Under the pieces are notes generated by a model. The model was not told the DNA's origin. It saw nothing but the letters and a program-made list of their open reading frames with translations, and made no database searches. Both the position numbers and the translations under genes were made by a program. 29,697 nt of DNA from an uncultured Collinsella sp. (lineage in GTDB: Bacteria; Actinomycetota; Coriobacteriia; Coriobacteriales; Coriobacteriaceae): the NCBI GenBank assembly GCA_934643145.1, contig CAKUBM010000028.1:1-29697 (forward strand), in the 5' to 3' direction. Shown here piece after piece: positions 7,553-15,084 of this stretch; the first letter of the stretch is position 1; the number at the start of each line of letters is the position of its first letter.

Positions 7553-7619
7553 GGCGTGCCGCGGGGGGCGCGTTGTGACACAATGGCGTTTGTTCGATTC
7601 GTGATGCGAAAGGCCAAAC

Positions 7620-8843
7620 ATGGCAAACAAGAAAAAGAACCCCGAGGTCGCGCCGACCCCCGAGCAACAGTCTCGCGCCGCCTCCAACTCTCGCAAGAAG
7701 CAGCGCAAGACCTACGTTTCCAAGACCGTCAAGATCGTCCTGGTGGTCATCGGCGTGCTGGCAATGCTGCTTTCCGTCTCGGCCATGGCGTGCTCCGGCC
7801 TGATGTCGCAAGCCGAGGACACCAGCACGGGCTACAAGCTCACCGGCGGTGTGGCTGCGACCATTAACGGAACCAACCTCACCGAGGACACCGTGACCAA
7901 GCAGATTATGAGCATGCGCACGTCCTACGGCTACACCAAGGATGAGGACTGGGCACAGTATCTGGTTGACAACGACCTCACGCCCAAGAAGTACCGCAAG
8001 CAGCTCATCGATTCCTACACGCAGCAGATTCTGCTTCAGCAGGCGCAGAAAGAGAACGGCGTGACCGTCTCGGACGAGGAAGTCGAGAAGGCTTGGAAGG
8101 ACGCGTGCAAGAGCGCGGGCGGTGCCAAGACCTTTAAGGAGACCCTCAAGACCTACGGCTATACCGAGGACACCTACAAGGATTCGCTCAAGGAGAGCCT
8201 GGCGCAGCAGAAGCTCAAGGATGCCGTGGCGCCCACCAGCAAGCCCAAGGACAGCGAGATCGTCGATTACATCAACGAGAACCTGTCCAACTACAACGAT
8301 GCCCGCCGTTCGTCGAACATCCTGATCAAGGTCGATTCCGACGCCTCCGACGAGGACAAGGCTGCCGCCAAGGCCAAGGCGCAGGAGTGCCTGGACAAGA
8401 TCAACTCCGGTGAGCTGAGCTTTGAGGACGCCGTGGAGCAGTACTCCGAGGATACCGGTTCCAAGGAGGATAAGGGCGACGTGGGCTGGGATAAGCTCAC
8501 CACCTTCGTCGACAGCTACCAGACGGCGCTCGAGGGTCTCAACAAGGGTGATGTGAGCGACGTGGTCGAGTCGACCTACGGCTACCACATCATCAAATGC
8601 ACCGACTACTTCCATGTCGATAATCAGGTTGATGATATTAAGCAGGTGCCCAAGGCCATTAAGAAGTACGTCTCTAACGTGGTGAAGACGCAGGCTGCCA
8701 GCACCGCATACAGCGAGTGGCTAGAGCAGTACAAGAAGGACGCCGACATCACCGTTAACCCCATGCCCAAGGACGTGCCGTACAACGTCAGCCTGAAGGG
8801 CGTCACCAAGAGTTCGACCGACGATTCGTCGACGACTGAGTAA
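7620..8843 (+). CDS. Membrane-anchored parvulin-type peptidyl-prolyl isomerase / foldase (PrsA/SurA-like)
   Basis: A 407-aa protein with a Lys/Arg-rich cytoplasmic N-terminus (1-36), one hydrophobic helix at about 37-57, and an extracytoplasmic body. AMAC at 55-58 resembles a lipobox only weakly, so a membrane anchor is preferred over a lipoprotein. Residues about 65-220 form a SurA-N-like chaperone region rich in Lys, Gln and Glu (EEVEKAW, TYGYTEDTYKDSL). Residues about 225-338 form a parvulin rotamase domain: SSNILIKVD, LSFEDAVEQYSED, GDVGW and the closing YGYHIIK. Family members help secreted proteins fold after Sec export, and the surface proteins at 15-20 kb would be natural clients (inference). 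The start follows GAAAGG. It is 54 bp upstream of yqeY on the same strand. Confidence 0.88.
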   Translation: MANKKKNPEVAPTPEQQSRAASNSRKKQRKTYVSKTVKIVLVVIGVLAMLLSVSAMACSGLMSQAEDTSTGYKLTGGVAATINGTNLTEDTVTKQIMSMRTSYGYTKDEDWAQYLVDNDLTPKKYRKQLIDSYTQQILLQQAQKENGVTVSDEEVEKAWKDACKSAGGAKTFKETLKTYGYTEDTYKDSLKESLAQQKLKDAVAPTSKPKDSEIVDYINENLSNYNDARRSSNILIKVDSDASDEDKAAAKAKAQECLDKINSGELSFEDAVEQYSEDTGSKEDKGDVGWDKLTTFVDSYQTALEGLNKGDVSDVVESTYGYHIIKCTDYFHVDNQVDDIKQVPKAIKKYVSNVVKTQAASTAYSEWLEQYKKDADITVNPMPKDVPYNVSLKGVTKSSTDDSSTTE

Positions 8844-8897
8844 TCATGGGGCGGTGCTCACACGAGTGCCGCCCACGCTATTGAGGAGGATTTGCAG

Positions 8898-9341
8898 ATG
8901 ACTAACGAAGAGCTGCAGAAGGAAATGATCGCGGCCATGAAGGCCAAGGACAAGGTTCGCCTGTCCATCATTCGTCAGGTCAAGGCCGAGGTAAAGAACA
9001 TCGAGGTCAACGAGCGCCGCGATGTGACCGAGGAAGACGTCAACAGCATGATCAAGCGTCTGATTAAGCAGACGAGCGAGACGCTGGAGATGTCCATTAA
9101 GGCCGGTACCGACCAGGAGCGTACCGACAACCTGACCGAGCAGGTCAAGATTCTGGAGAGCTTGCTGCCCGCGCAGGTTTCGGGCGAGGAGCTCGAGGCC
9201 CTGATCGAGCAGGTTATCGCCGAGCTGGGCGCGACCTCCAAGAAACAGATGGGCCAGGTCATGGGAGCACTCGGCAAGGCTACGGGCGGCAACTTCGATA
9301 AGCCGGCGGCGGCCAAGATCGTCGGAGCGAAACTCGCGTAA
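8898..9341 (+). CDS. YqeY-family (GatB/YqeY domain) protein
   Basis: A 147-aa soluble protein. ATG 8898 follows AGGAGG at 8 nt; TTG 8892 is too close to it. The whole sequence is the YqeY domain, the tRNA-binding-like tail domain also found in GatB: MKAKDKVRLSIIRQVKAEVKN near the N-terminus, a Leu/Glu-rich middle with LESLLPAQ, and the C-terminal GQVMGALGKATGGNFDKPAAAKIV. Free-standing YqeY proteins are widespread and often lie near rpsU or dnaG, which are not seen here. Their precise role is not settled. The gene is followed by a 12-bp hairpin and a large nested palindrome. Confidence 0.93.
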   Translation: MTNEELQKEMIAAMKAKDKVRLSIIRQVKAEVKNIEVNERRDVTEEDVNSMIKRLIKQTSETLEMSIKAGTDQERTDNLTEQVKILESLLPAQVSGEELEALIEQVIAELGATSKKQMGQVMGALGKATGGNFDKPAAAKIVGAKLA

Positions 9342-9344
9342 TTT

Positions 9345-9372
9345 GTTACGCGGTTTTACCAAACCGCGTAAC
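9345..9372. terminator. 12-bp hairpin after yqeY
   Basis: GTTACGCGGTTT (9345-9356) pairs perfectly with AAACCGCGTAAC (9361-9372) across a 4-nt loop. No T-run follows, so it may be a pause or RNA-stabilising hairpin rather than a full terminator. Confidence 0.5.
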
Positions 9373-9385
9373 GGCTCGACGCTGC

Positions 9386-9484
9386 AAACCCGCACACGCG
9401 GCAATCTGACGTTCAATTTCAAGGGCGCGACCAGAAGGTCAGCGCCCTTTCATTTCACGTCACCTTGCTCGCGTGTGCGGGTTT
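9386..9484. repeat. Nested palindrome containing a terminator hairpin
   Basis: An outer 15-bp inverted repeat (AAACCCGCACACGCG at 9386-9400 with its complement at 9470-9484) surrounds TGACGT/ACGTCA (9407-9412/9457-9462), which in turn surrounds a terminator-like hairpin AAGGGCGCGACC-AGAA-GGTC-A-GCGCCCTT (9421-9449) followed by TTCATTT. The whole forms a three-tier structure of about 100 bp with no coding content. Confidence 0.7.
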
Positions 9485-9515
9485 TCGCTGACTTATGCTC
9501 AACAAGGGCGGTTGA

Positions 9516-9588
9516 GCACTCATTGGGGACAGACTTAAATGAGTGCCCATTCCCCGGGTACTCATTTAAGTCTGTCCCCAATGAGTGC
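9516..9588. repeat. 29-bp perfect inverted repeat made of two head-to-head GGGGACAG elements
   Basis: The arms at 9516-9544 and 9560-9588 are exact reverse complements, with a 15-bp spacer that holds CCCGGG. Each arm is itself a small palindrome: ACTCATT, GGGGACAGACTTAA, ATGAGT. A further partial copy of the arm end (AATGAGT) follows at 9591-9597. It lies in the 361-bp gap before the amino acid transporter operon. Confidence 0.9.
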
Positions 9589-9661
9589 CCAATGAGTGGG
9601 CGGAAGGTTGCGGGTTCTTTACGGGGATGCAGTGTGGGCTGCGGAAACGTGGTTCTTTCCG

Positions 9662-9667
9662 TACAAT
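9662..9667 (+). promoter_or_regulatory. Possible -10 element for the amino acid ABC operon
   Basis: TACAAT lies 35 bp before the start codon of the ATPase gene and is the nearest promoter-like word after the palindromes. The -35 region is poor (CTGCGG at 17-bp spacing). TATAAA at 9679-9684 is a weaker alternative. Confidence 0.35.
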
Positions 9668-9702
9668 AGTGCAATTCGTATAAACGCAGGGAAGGGACAT
9701 TC

Positions 9703-10434
9703 ATGGCAGACATGATCGAGATCAAGCATCTCAACAAGTACTTTGGCGACCTGCATGTGCTCAAAGATATCAACCTTACCGTCAAGCGCGGCGAGAAGCT
9801 CGTCATGATCGGGCCGTCCGGTTCGGGTAAGTCGACGCTCATTCGTTGCGTCGATTATCTTGAGGAGCCCACATCGGGCGAAGTCATTATCGACGGTACG
9901 CCGCTCACCAAGAAGAATCACCTGGAAATGGCTCGTAAGTACAGCTCCATGGTGTTTCAGCAGTTCAACCTGTATCCCAATATGACGGTGCTCGGCAACC
10001 TAACGCTTGCACCCATCAAGCTGCAAAAGAAGAGCAAGGAAGAAGCGACCCAGATCGCCATCGCCGCGCTCAAGCGCGTCGGCATGGCGCATAAGGCCGG
10101 CGAGTATCCGCAGAACCTCTCGGGCGGTCAGCAGCAGCGCATCGCCATCGCCCGTGCTCTGTGCACCAAGCAGCCCATCATCCTGTTTGACGAGCCGACC
10201 TCGGCGCTCGACCCCGAGATGGTCCAGGAGGTCCTGGACGTTATGATCGAGCTCGCGCAGGAGGACATTACCATGATCTGCGTGACGCACGAGATGGGCT
10301 TTGCGCGCCAGGTGGCCGACCGCGTCATCTTTATGGAGGACGGTCGCATCCTGGAGGAGGGCTCGCCCGAGCACTTCTTCGATAACCCCGAGAACCCGCG
10401 CTGCCGCGAGTTCCTGTCCAAGATTCTGCACTAG
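9703..10434 (+). CDS. Polar amino acid ABC transporter ATP-binding protein (GlnQ type)
   Basis: A 243-aa ATPase of the GlnQ/HisP family that powers the importer encoded by the next three genes. Walker A is [11 protein letters not shown] (about 38-48), the Q-loop lies in [17 protein letters not shown], the signature is [15 protein letters not shown], Walker B is [14 protein letters not shown], and the H-loop is [10 protein letters not shown]. The run HMTVLxN and the closing FFDNPENPR are typical of polar amino acid systems. The start follows GGGAAGGGAC. The gene order ATPase, binding protein, permease, permease matches glutamate-type systems in actinobacteria, but the substrate cannot be fixed from sequence alone. 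Confidence 0.95.
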   Translation: MADMIEIKHLNKYFGDLHVLKDINLTVKRGEKLVMIGPSGSGKSTLIRCVDYLEEPTSGEVIIDGTPLTKKNHLEMARKYSSMVFQQFNLYPNMTVLGNLTLAPIKLQKKSKEEATQIAIAALKRVGMAHKAGEYPQNLSGGQQQRIAIARALCTKQPIILFDEPTSALDPEMVQEVLDVMIELAQEDITMICVTHEMGFARQVADRVIFMEDGRILEEGSPEHFFDNPENPRCREFLSKILH

Positions 10435-10443
10435 GCGCGGGTG

Positions 10444-11319
10444 ATGGACATGACGGATATGACGAGGGCGGCCGTATCGCGCCGTCACTTTTTGCAGCTG
10501 GCGGGCGCCGGCGTGCTCGCGCTGACGGGCACCGCGCTCACCGGCTGCGGCAGCTCCGCCAGTGGCGAGAGCTCCGATAAGGGGTCCAAGCTCGCGGCCA
10601 TCAAGTCGCGCGGCCACCTGAACGCCGGCGTCAAGAAGGACGTTCCCGGCTACGGCTATTACGACACCGCCAAGGGCCGCTTTGAGGGCATGGAAGTCGA
10701 CCTGTGCTACCAGATTGCCGCCGCTGTCTTTGGCGTGAGCTACAAGGAGGCCCGCGCCCAGGAGCTTGTCGAGTTTACCGACGTAACGCCCAAGACGCGT
10801 GGCCCGCTCATCGATAACGGCCAGCTCGACGTGGTCGCGGCGACCTACACCATCACCGACGAGCGCAAGAAGAGCTGGGACTTTTCGACGCCGTATCGTA
10901 CCGACTACGTAGGCCTCATGGTCAAGAAGCGCTCGGGCTTTACCTCGATCGAGGACCTGGACGGCAGGGTCATCGGCGTGAGCCAAGGCGCCACCACACA
11001 GGGCCTGATCGAGCAGATGATCAAGGACAACGGCTTTCACTGCGAGCCCGAGTTCAGGGCCTTTAGCGGCTATCCCATCATCAAGAGTTCGCTCGACGCC
11101 GGCAATATCGACGTCTTTGCCATGGACCGCTCCACGCTGGCCGGTTACATGAACGAGACCGTTGAGCTGCTGCAGCCCGAGGTCAAGTTTGGCGAGCAGG
11201 GCTACGGCGTGGCGACCAAGAAGGGCTGCGACCTTTCGGCCGTGGTCGATCAGGTGATTTGCGATCGCCTGGCCGACGGCTGGCTCGATCAAGAGGTCAA
11301 GACCTGGGGTCTTGTATAG
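10444..11319 (+). CDS. Amino acid ABC transporter substrate-binding lipoprotein (SBP_bac_3) with TAT-like signal
   Basis: A 291-aa binding protein. The N-terminus holds SRRHFLQ, a twin-arginine motif, followed by a hydrophobic stretch and a clear lipobox LTGC with Cys35 as the lipidated residue. Export of a folded lipoprotein by TAT is therefore predicted. The mature part is a periplasmic-binding-protein type 2 fold: RGHLNAGVKKDVPGYGYYD, FEGMEVDLC, the ligand-loop region VAATYTITDERKKSWDFSTPY, and the hinge VIGVSQGATTQ. It captures a polar amino acid for the two permeases. The start is uncertain: GTG 10441, ATG 10444, ATG 10450 and ATG 10459 are all in frame and none has a strong ribosome-binding site; coupling to the ATPase gene, six to nine bp upstream, is likely. 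Confidence 0.93.
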   Translation: MDMTDMTRAAVSRRHFLQLAGAGVLALTGTALTGCGSSASGESSDKGSKLAAIKSRGHLNAGVKKDVPGYGYYDTAKGRFEGMEVDLCYQIAAAVFGVSYKEARAQELVEFTDVTPKTRGPLIDNGQLDVVAATYTITDERKKSWDFSTPYRTDYVGLMVKKRSGFTSIEDLDGRVIGVSQGATTQGLIEQMIKDNGFHCEPEFRAFSGYPIIKSSLDAGNIDVFAMDRSTLAGYMNETVELLQPEVKFGEQGYGVATKKGCDLSAVVDQVICDRLADGWLDQEVKTWGLV

Positions 11320-11344
11320 GCGCATCGTCCAAGGAAGGAATCAA

Positions 11345-12091
11345 ATGCTCGAAGGATTGTTTGACGCCGACCGCTGGTCGACGACATTTCAAAACATGGG
11401 GCCCTTCTGGGAGGGCTTTGGCGTGACGCTGCAGGTGGTCGTTGCCGGTCTGCTGCTGTCGCTGGTGCTGGGCACGCTGCTGGGCGTGTTCTCTACCACT
11501 CGTTCGCGCGTGCTGCGCGCCATAAGCCGCGTGTACGTGGAGTTTTACCAGAACACTCCGTTGCCCGTACAGGTGCTCTTTATGTACATGGCCGGTCCGC
11601 AGTTTTTGCAGGCCATAACCGGTGTCGACCAGCCGGTGCGCATCGCGCCGTTCGTGCTGGGCTTCTTGGGTGTGGGCCTGTATCACGCGGCCTACATTTC
11701 GGAGGTCATCCGCACCGGTATCGAGGCGGTCCCGCGCGGTCAGATGGAGGCGGCGCAGAGCCAGGGCTTCACCCGTGCGCAGGCGTACTGGTACATCGTG
11801 CTGCCCCAGACATTTAAGATCATTCTACCGCCGCTGTGTAACCAGGCGCTCAACCTGGTCAAGAACACGTCGGTGCTGGCGCTTGTGGCCGGCGGCGACC
11901 TTATGTACCGTTCCGACAACTTTGTGAGTCTGTACGGTTACCTGCAGGGATACATCGTCTGCTGCCTTATGTACTTCATCATCTGCTTTCCGCTCGCCAT
12001 GCTGGTGCAGTGGCTCGAGCGCCGCTCCAAGGAGCGTCCGCGTGGCGTGAGCCTGGCCGAGCTGGGGCTCGACAACGTAGAGGAGGCCTAG
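11345..12091 (+). CDS. Amino acid ABC transporter permease (HisM/GlnP family)
   Basis: A 248-aa inner-membrane permease. ATG 11345 follows AAGGAAGG; the frame is open upstream without a ribosome-binding site. Five to six hydrophobic helices are visible, beginning with VTLQVVVAGLLLSLVLGTLLG. YVEFYQNTPLPVQVLF is the family's conserved periplasm-proximal segment. The EAA loop, which docks on the ATPase, reads EAVPRGQMEAAQSQGFTRAQAYWYIVLPQ. It ends 3 bp before the second permease gene, with which it would form a heterodimer. The C-terminal tail LERRSKERPRGVSLAELGLDNVEE is charged and cytoplasmic. Confidence 0.94.
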   Translation: MLEGLFDADRWSTTFQNMGPFWEGFGVTLQVVVAGLLLSLVLGTLLGVFSTTRSRVLRAISRVYVEFYQNTPLPVQVLFMYMAGPQFLQAITGVDQPVRIAPFVLGFLGVGLYHAAYISEVIRTGIEAVPRGQMEAAQSQGFTRAQAYWYIVLPQTFKIILPPLCNQALNLVKNTSVLALVAGGDLMYRSDNFVSLYGYLQGYIVCCLMYFIICFPLAMLVQWLERRSKERPRGVSLAELGLDNVEEA

Positions 12092-12094
12092 CGC

Positions 12095-12733
12095 ATGGAA
12101 ATCTTCAACGCGACCAACCTGCTCTACATTTGGGGCGGCTTTGTTAAGACGATCGAGATCTCGGCGCTGTCGATCTTTTTCTCGCTCATCTTTGGCACGG
12201 TGCTGGCGCTCGTTAAGAGCTATGCGCCCCGCCCGTTCCGTATTTTGGTGAGCGCCTATATTGAGCTGTTCCGTTGCACGCCGAACCTGCTGTGGATCCT
12301 GTTTATCTACTTTACGGTGCAGGGTTTGGACATTGTGATTTCGACCATCGCCTTTACGCTGTTTACCAGCGCTGTTATGGCCGAGATTGTGCGCGGCGGT
12401 CTCAACTCGATTCCGCGCGGCCAGTTTGAGGCGGCGCAGAGCCAGGGCTTCGGCTTCTTTGCCACCATGCGCTACATCATTCTGCCGCAGACGTTTAAGA
12501 CGATCATTCCGGCGCTGTTTAGCCAGTGCACGACCGTCATTAAGGACAGCTCGTATCTTTCGGGCATTAACGTGGCTGAGCTCATGTACACGGCCAACGT
12601 TGTGATGGCCCACGCAATCGACCTGTCGCAGGTGCTTATGCTCTACGGCCTGGTGTTTGCGATGTACTTTGTGCTCAACTTTGGTATCTCGCTGCTGGTT
12701 CGCGCATATCAGAGGCGAATGGTGGCAGCGTAG
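12095..12733 (+). CDS. Amino acid ABC transporter permease (HisM/GlnP family)
   Basis: A 212-aa second permease of the importer. The first helix is ISALSIFFSLIFGTVLALV, then YIELFRCTPNLLWILFIYF, and the EAA loop SIPRGQFEAAQSQGFGFFATMRYIILPQ in the expected position. It is slightly shorter than its partner because the cytoplasmic tail is short. The 3-bp gap to the upstream gene implies translational coupling. One base after its stop codon begins a palindrome with a GGGACAG core, which may reduce read-through into the cytidylate-kinase-like gene. Confidence 0.94.
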   Translation: MEIFNATNLLYIWGGFVKTIEISALSIFFSLIFGTVLALVKSYAPRPFRILVSAYIELFRCTPNLLWILFIYFTVQGLDIVISTIAFTLFTSAVMAEIVRGGLNSIPRGQFEAAQSQGFGFFATMRYIILPQTFKTIIPALFSQCTTVIKDSSYLSGINVAELMYTANVVMAHAIDLSQVLMLYGLVFAMYFVLNFGISLLVRAYQRRMVAA

Positions 12734-12734
12734 A

Positions 12735-12765
12735 ATGTGGCAAAGGGACAGCCCCTTTGTCACAT
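12735..12765. repeat. GGGACAG palindrome after the permease gene
   Basis: ATGTGGCAAAGGG (12735-12747) pairs with CCCTTTGTCACAT (12753-12765) with one mismatch (G-U in RNA), around a 5-nt loop, ACAGC. The core AAAGGGACAG links it to the dispersed family. It starts two bases after the TAG stop and ends 16 bp before the next start codon. Confidence 0.75.
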
Positions 12766-12781
12766 AGAGAAAGGAATCGCG

Positions 12782-13405
12782 ATGAGCGATCTGGAGAATA
12801 AGAAGAATCCTGTGGTCATTACCATCGCGCGCGACTTTGGCGCCGAGGGCCACGAGATTGGCCGCATGCTTGCCGACGAGTTGGGGATTCCGCTGTACGA
12901 TAACGAGCTGCTGGTACGTGCGTCGCTGCGCGCGGGCGAGTCGCTCGACAAGATGGCCGCCTACGACGAGCGTCTGGCCGTGGAGAACATGGCGTTTCTG
13001 CCCGACCGCTACGATGCGCGTTCGTACTCGGACAAGTTGTTCCAAAAGATGAGCCAGGTGATTTTGGACCTGGGCGAGACCGAGAGCTGCATTATCGAAG
13101 GCCGCCTGTCCGATTACCTGCTGCGTAACAACCCCAACCACATTGCCGTGTTGGTGACCGCACCCTTTGAGGACCGCGTCGAGATCGTGCGCAAGAAGCG
13201 CGGCCTCAACAAAAAGAAGGGCGCCAAGCTGGTCAAGCAGCAGCAGAAGGCGCGCGAGGCGTTCTACAAGCGCTACAGCGCCGGAAAGTGGAAGATGACG
13301 AGCGGCAAGGATATCGTCGTCAACCGCGCCAAGTTGGGCCGCGAGGGCTGCAAAGACGTCATCGCGGCGGCCTACCGCTACAAGCTGGCACAGCTCGAGG
13401 GCTAA
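12782..13405 (+). CDS. Cytidylate kinase-like family protein
   Basis: A 207-aa protein of the cytidylate-kinase-like family (PF13189). ATG 12782 follows AGAAAGGA. The N-terminus ITIARDFGAEGHEIGRMLADELG is the modified P-loop region of this family, followed by IPLYDNELL. The centre holds CIIEGRLSDYLL, and the C-terminal half has an Arg/Lys-rich lid (EIVRKKRGLNKKKGAKLVKQQQ) and YSAGKWKMTSGKDIVVNRAKLG. Such proteins are common in anaerobes and their substrate is not established; true CMP kinase is usually a different gene. It follows the amino acid importer with 48 bp containing a palindrome, and ends at a strong terminator convergent with the LuxR gene. Confidence 0.85.
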   Translation: MSDLENKKNPVVITIARDFGAEGHEIGRMLADELGIPLYDNELLVRASLRAGESLDKMAAYDERLAVENMAFLPDRYDARSYSDKLFQKMSQVILDLGETESCIIEGRLSDYLLRNNPNHIAVLVTAPFEDRVEIVRKKRGLNKKKGAKLVKQQQKAREAFYKRYSAGKWKMTSGKDIVVNRAKLGREGCKDVIAAAYRYKLAQLEG

Positions 13406-13420
13406 CCGCAGCCGAGCGAG

Positions 13421-13468
13421 AACCACCACAAAGGGGCACAGGCACCTTTGTGGTGGTTTTTGTTTTTA
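13421..13468 (+). terminator. Strong intrinsic terminator with a CACAGG-core loop
   Basis: A perfect 14-bp stem, AACCACCACAAAGG (13421-13434) with CCTTTGTGGTGGTT (13445-13458), has the loop GGCACAGGCA and is followed by TTTGTTTTTA. The T-run overlaps the stop codon of the convergent LuxR-type gene. The CCACCACAAAGG stem reappears at 18478-18511 and 20941-20973, so it is a member of the dispersed palindrome family acting as a terminator. Confidence 0.88.
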
Positions 13469-14869
13469 GGCCGAGGGGAAGGCCTTGGTGAGACCGGCGC
13501 GCGTCTGCGTGTCGGTCCTTTGGTAGATAGAGCTTAGGTGGCGCTGCACCATGCGCATCGAGATGCCGAGTTCCTCGGCGACCTGCTTGAGTGGGCGTTC
13601 ATCCTGGGTTACGGCTACCAGCACGTCCACTTCGCGCGGGGTGAGGCCGTGGTCGCTGATGAAGGCCTGGCGTTGCTCTTCGATACTCGGCGCTGCCAGT
13701 GCTTCCTCGGCAAGCTGTTGATGTTCGCGTTCCTGCTTGGTCTGGGGTAGACGGAACAGGCCGGCGGCAACGAATGCCACGCAAGCCGCGACGAGCAAAA
13801 CGAGCGCACCGATCATGATGAGAGCAACATTGCCCGAGGTCACAAGTGTCAGCGAGATTCCCGATGTAGTGAACGCGCACATGTTGTTGGCGGCGCGTCC
13901 CATGCCGGCCCAGAGGGCGGGCGCATGCATGCGCGGTGCCAGCTGTGTAAAGGTGGCGGTGAAGAACGCGACGAAAAAGCCCGAGCTCAGGTAAAAGACG
14001 ATAAGGCCCAGGTTGGGATCGGCCCCGGTCTCTACGGCTAGGATGGAAATGGTCGAGAGTACGGCGATGCCGAGCATGACAAGTCCCATGTATCGGCGTT
14101 CGGCAAGATCAAAGATAATGCCGGCGGCAAGGCCGCTCGCCGCCAAAAAGAGGCGCGGCCATGTTTGCACGGCAATGGTGCCGTGGGCGTTGGAGAGCGT
14201 GACCACGTTGTCCAGGGTCGAGAACAAGCAGGCAAGAATCATGATGAGCGCGATGCTCCAGCATGCCTGCTTGGCGAGGGCGTGCGAGGGCTCAACAAAG
14301 GGATTGATGGCGCGGCTGGAGCTCTCGGCGGCCTTTTGGGGAACGACGCTGAGTGCGGAGATGGCGATGGTCGCTATGCCAAGGACGATGAGCTCTGCGA
14401 TGCCGCCGCAATTGAGCAGGTTGATGGCGAACTGCATCAGGATGCCCGCGGCATAGGCCGTTCCTGCACCGGTGGCGAGCTTGGGATCATCCTGGAATGC
14501 CAATGAAAAGGCGTGGTGCGCTGCGGCACCCAGCAGACCGAGCCCAAAGAATGCCACGCAGCCCAGAATCTCGAGCACAAGCGAACCCGTGGGGGACTGG
14601 ATTTGGGTCAATCCCAGGATGGCGATGGGGACGGCAGCGGTGGCGATTGCCTGGGGCTGGCTTTTGCGCTGGGTGAGGGCCGGTAGCGGCGCATATCCGA
14701 TAAAGCCGATGACGCTTGCGCCCAGGATGAAGCCCTGCGCAATCACAACGCGCTCGGCGCCGGCGAGCAACCCGACATTGATGTCGAAGCGAAACTCGGC
14801 GGCAAGAAAGACAAAGTTAAAGAGCGCGAGGGCCAGAAGTGCATTGATTTTAGACTTGCTCAGATTCAA
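13466..14869 (-). CDS. LuxR-type regulator with a 12-TM membrane domain
   Basis: A 467-aa fusion protein. The start is taken as TTG 14869, with AAAGGA six bases upstream; the upstream open frame lacks a start signal and is not hydrophobic. About twelve hydrophobic helices fill residues 8-380 and resemble a major-facilitator-like membrane domain. A charged linker (QTKQEREHQQLAEEALAAP) leads to a C-terminal LuxR helix-turn-helix at about 409-467: LTPREVDVLVAV, QVAEELGISMRMVQRHLSSIY. Proteins of this layout are numerous in Coriobacteriia; the usual inference is that the membrane part senses or transports a small molecule and controls nearby genes. It is divergent from the surface protein cluster with 215 bp between starts, so that cluster is the obvious candidate target. 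The helix count is by eye. Confidence 0.85.
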   Translation of the reverse strand: MNLSKSKINALLALALFNFVFLAAEFRFDINVGLLAGAERVVIAQGFILGASVIGFIGYAPLPALTQRKSQPQAIATAAVPIAILGLTQIQSPTGSLVLEILGCVAFFGLGLLGAAAHHAFSLAFQDDPKLATGAGTAYAAGILMQFAINLLNCGGIAELIVLGIATIAISALSVVPQKAAESSSRAINPFVEPSHALAKQACWSIALIMILACLFSTLDNVVTLSNAHGTIAVQTWPRLFLAASGLAAGIIFDLAERRYMGLVMLGIAVLSTISILAVETGADPNLGLIVFYLSSGFFVAFFTATFTQLAPRMHAPALWAGMGRAANNMCAFTTSGISLTLVTSGNVALIMIGALVLLVAACVAFVAAGLFRLPQTKQEREHQQLAEEALAAPSIEEQRQAFISDHGLTPREVDVLVAVTQDERPLKQVAEELGISMRMVQRHLSSIYQRTDTQTRAGLTKAFPSA

Positions 14870-15018
14870 GGATGGTCCTTTGGATGGACGGAACAATCGT
14901 GCCCTCGATTGTAGACCAGGACGGTAGGGGGTGGGCCTTTCGGAAGACAGGGCGCGCTTGGCAATCGCGCGCTCGTTGCCTTTTGCGCTGGCAGATAGCC
15001 CGCATGCGAATTTGTGCC

Positions 15019-15046
15019 TTGGGATCCGGATAACTTCCCGTAACAT
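15019..15046 (+). promoter_or_regulatory. Possible promoter of the surface protein cluster
   Basis: TTGGGA (15019-15024) and TAACAT (15041-15046) are 16 bp apart and lie 38 bp before the first surface protein start. Both match consensus only moderately. The 215-bp gap to the divergent regulator would also hold any operator, but no clear inverted repeat was seen there. Confidence 0.35.
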
Positions 15047-15084
15047 GGAGTCACAGAAGCACCCCTTACGACAAGGAGGCTCAC

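Noticed and set aside
7002..8615. 537-codon open frame on the minus strand opposite the PTS IIA and foldase genes
   Set aside because: It crosses two real genes and an intergenic repeat without any domain signature; this is the same GC-driven artefact.
11825..13429. 534-codon open frame on the minus strand opposite the permease and kinase-like genes
   Set aside because: It spans parts of three well-supported plus-strand genes and has no family motif.
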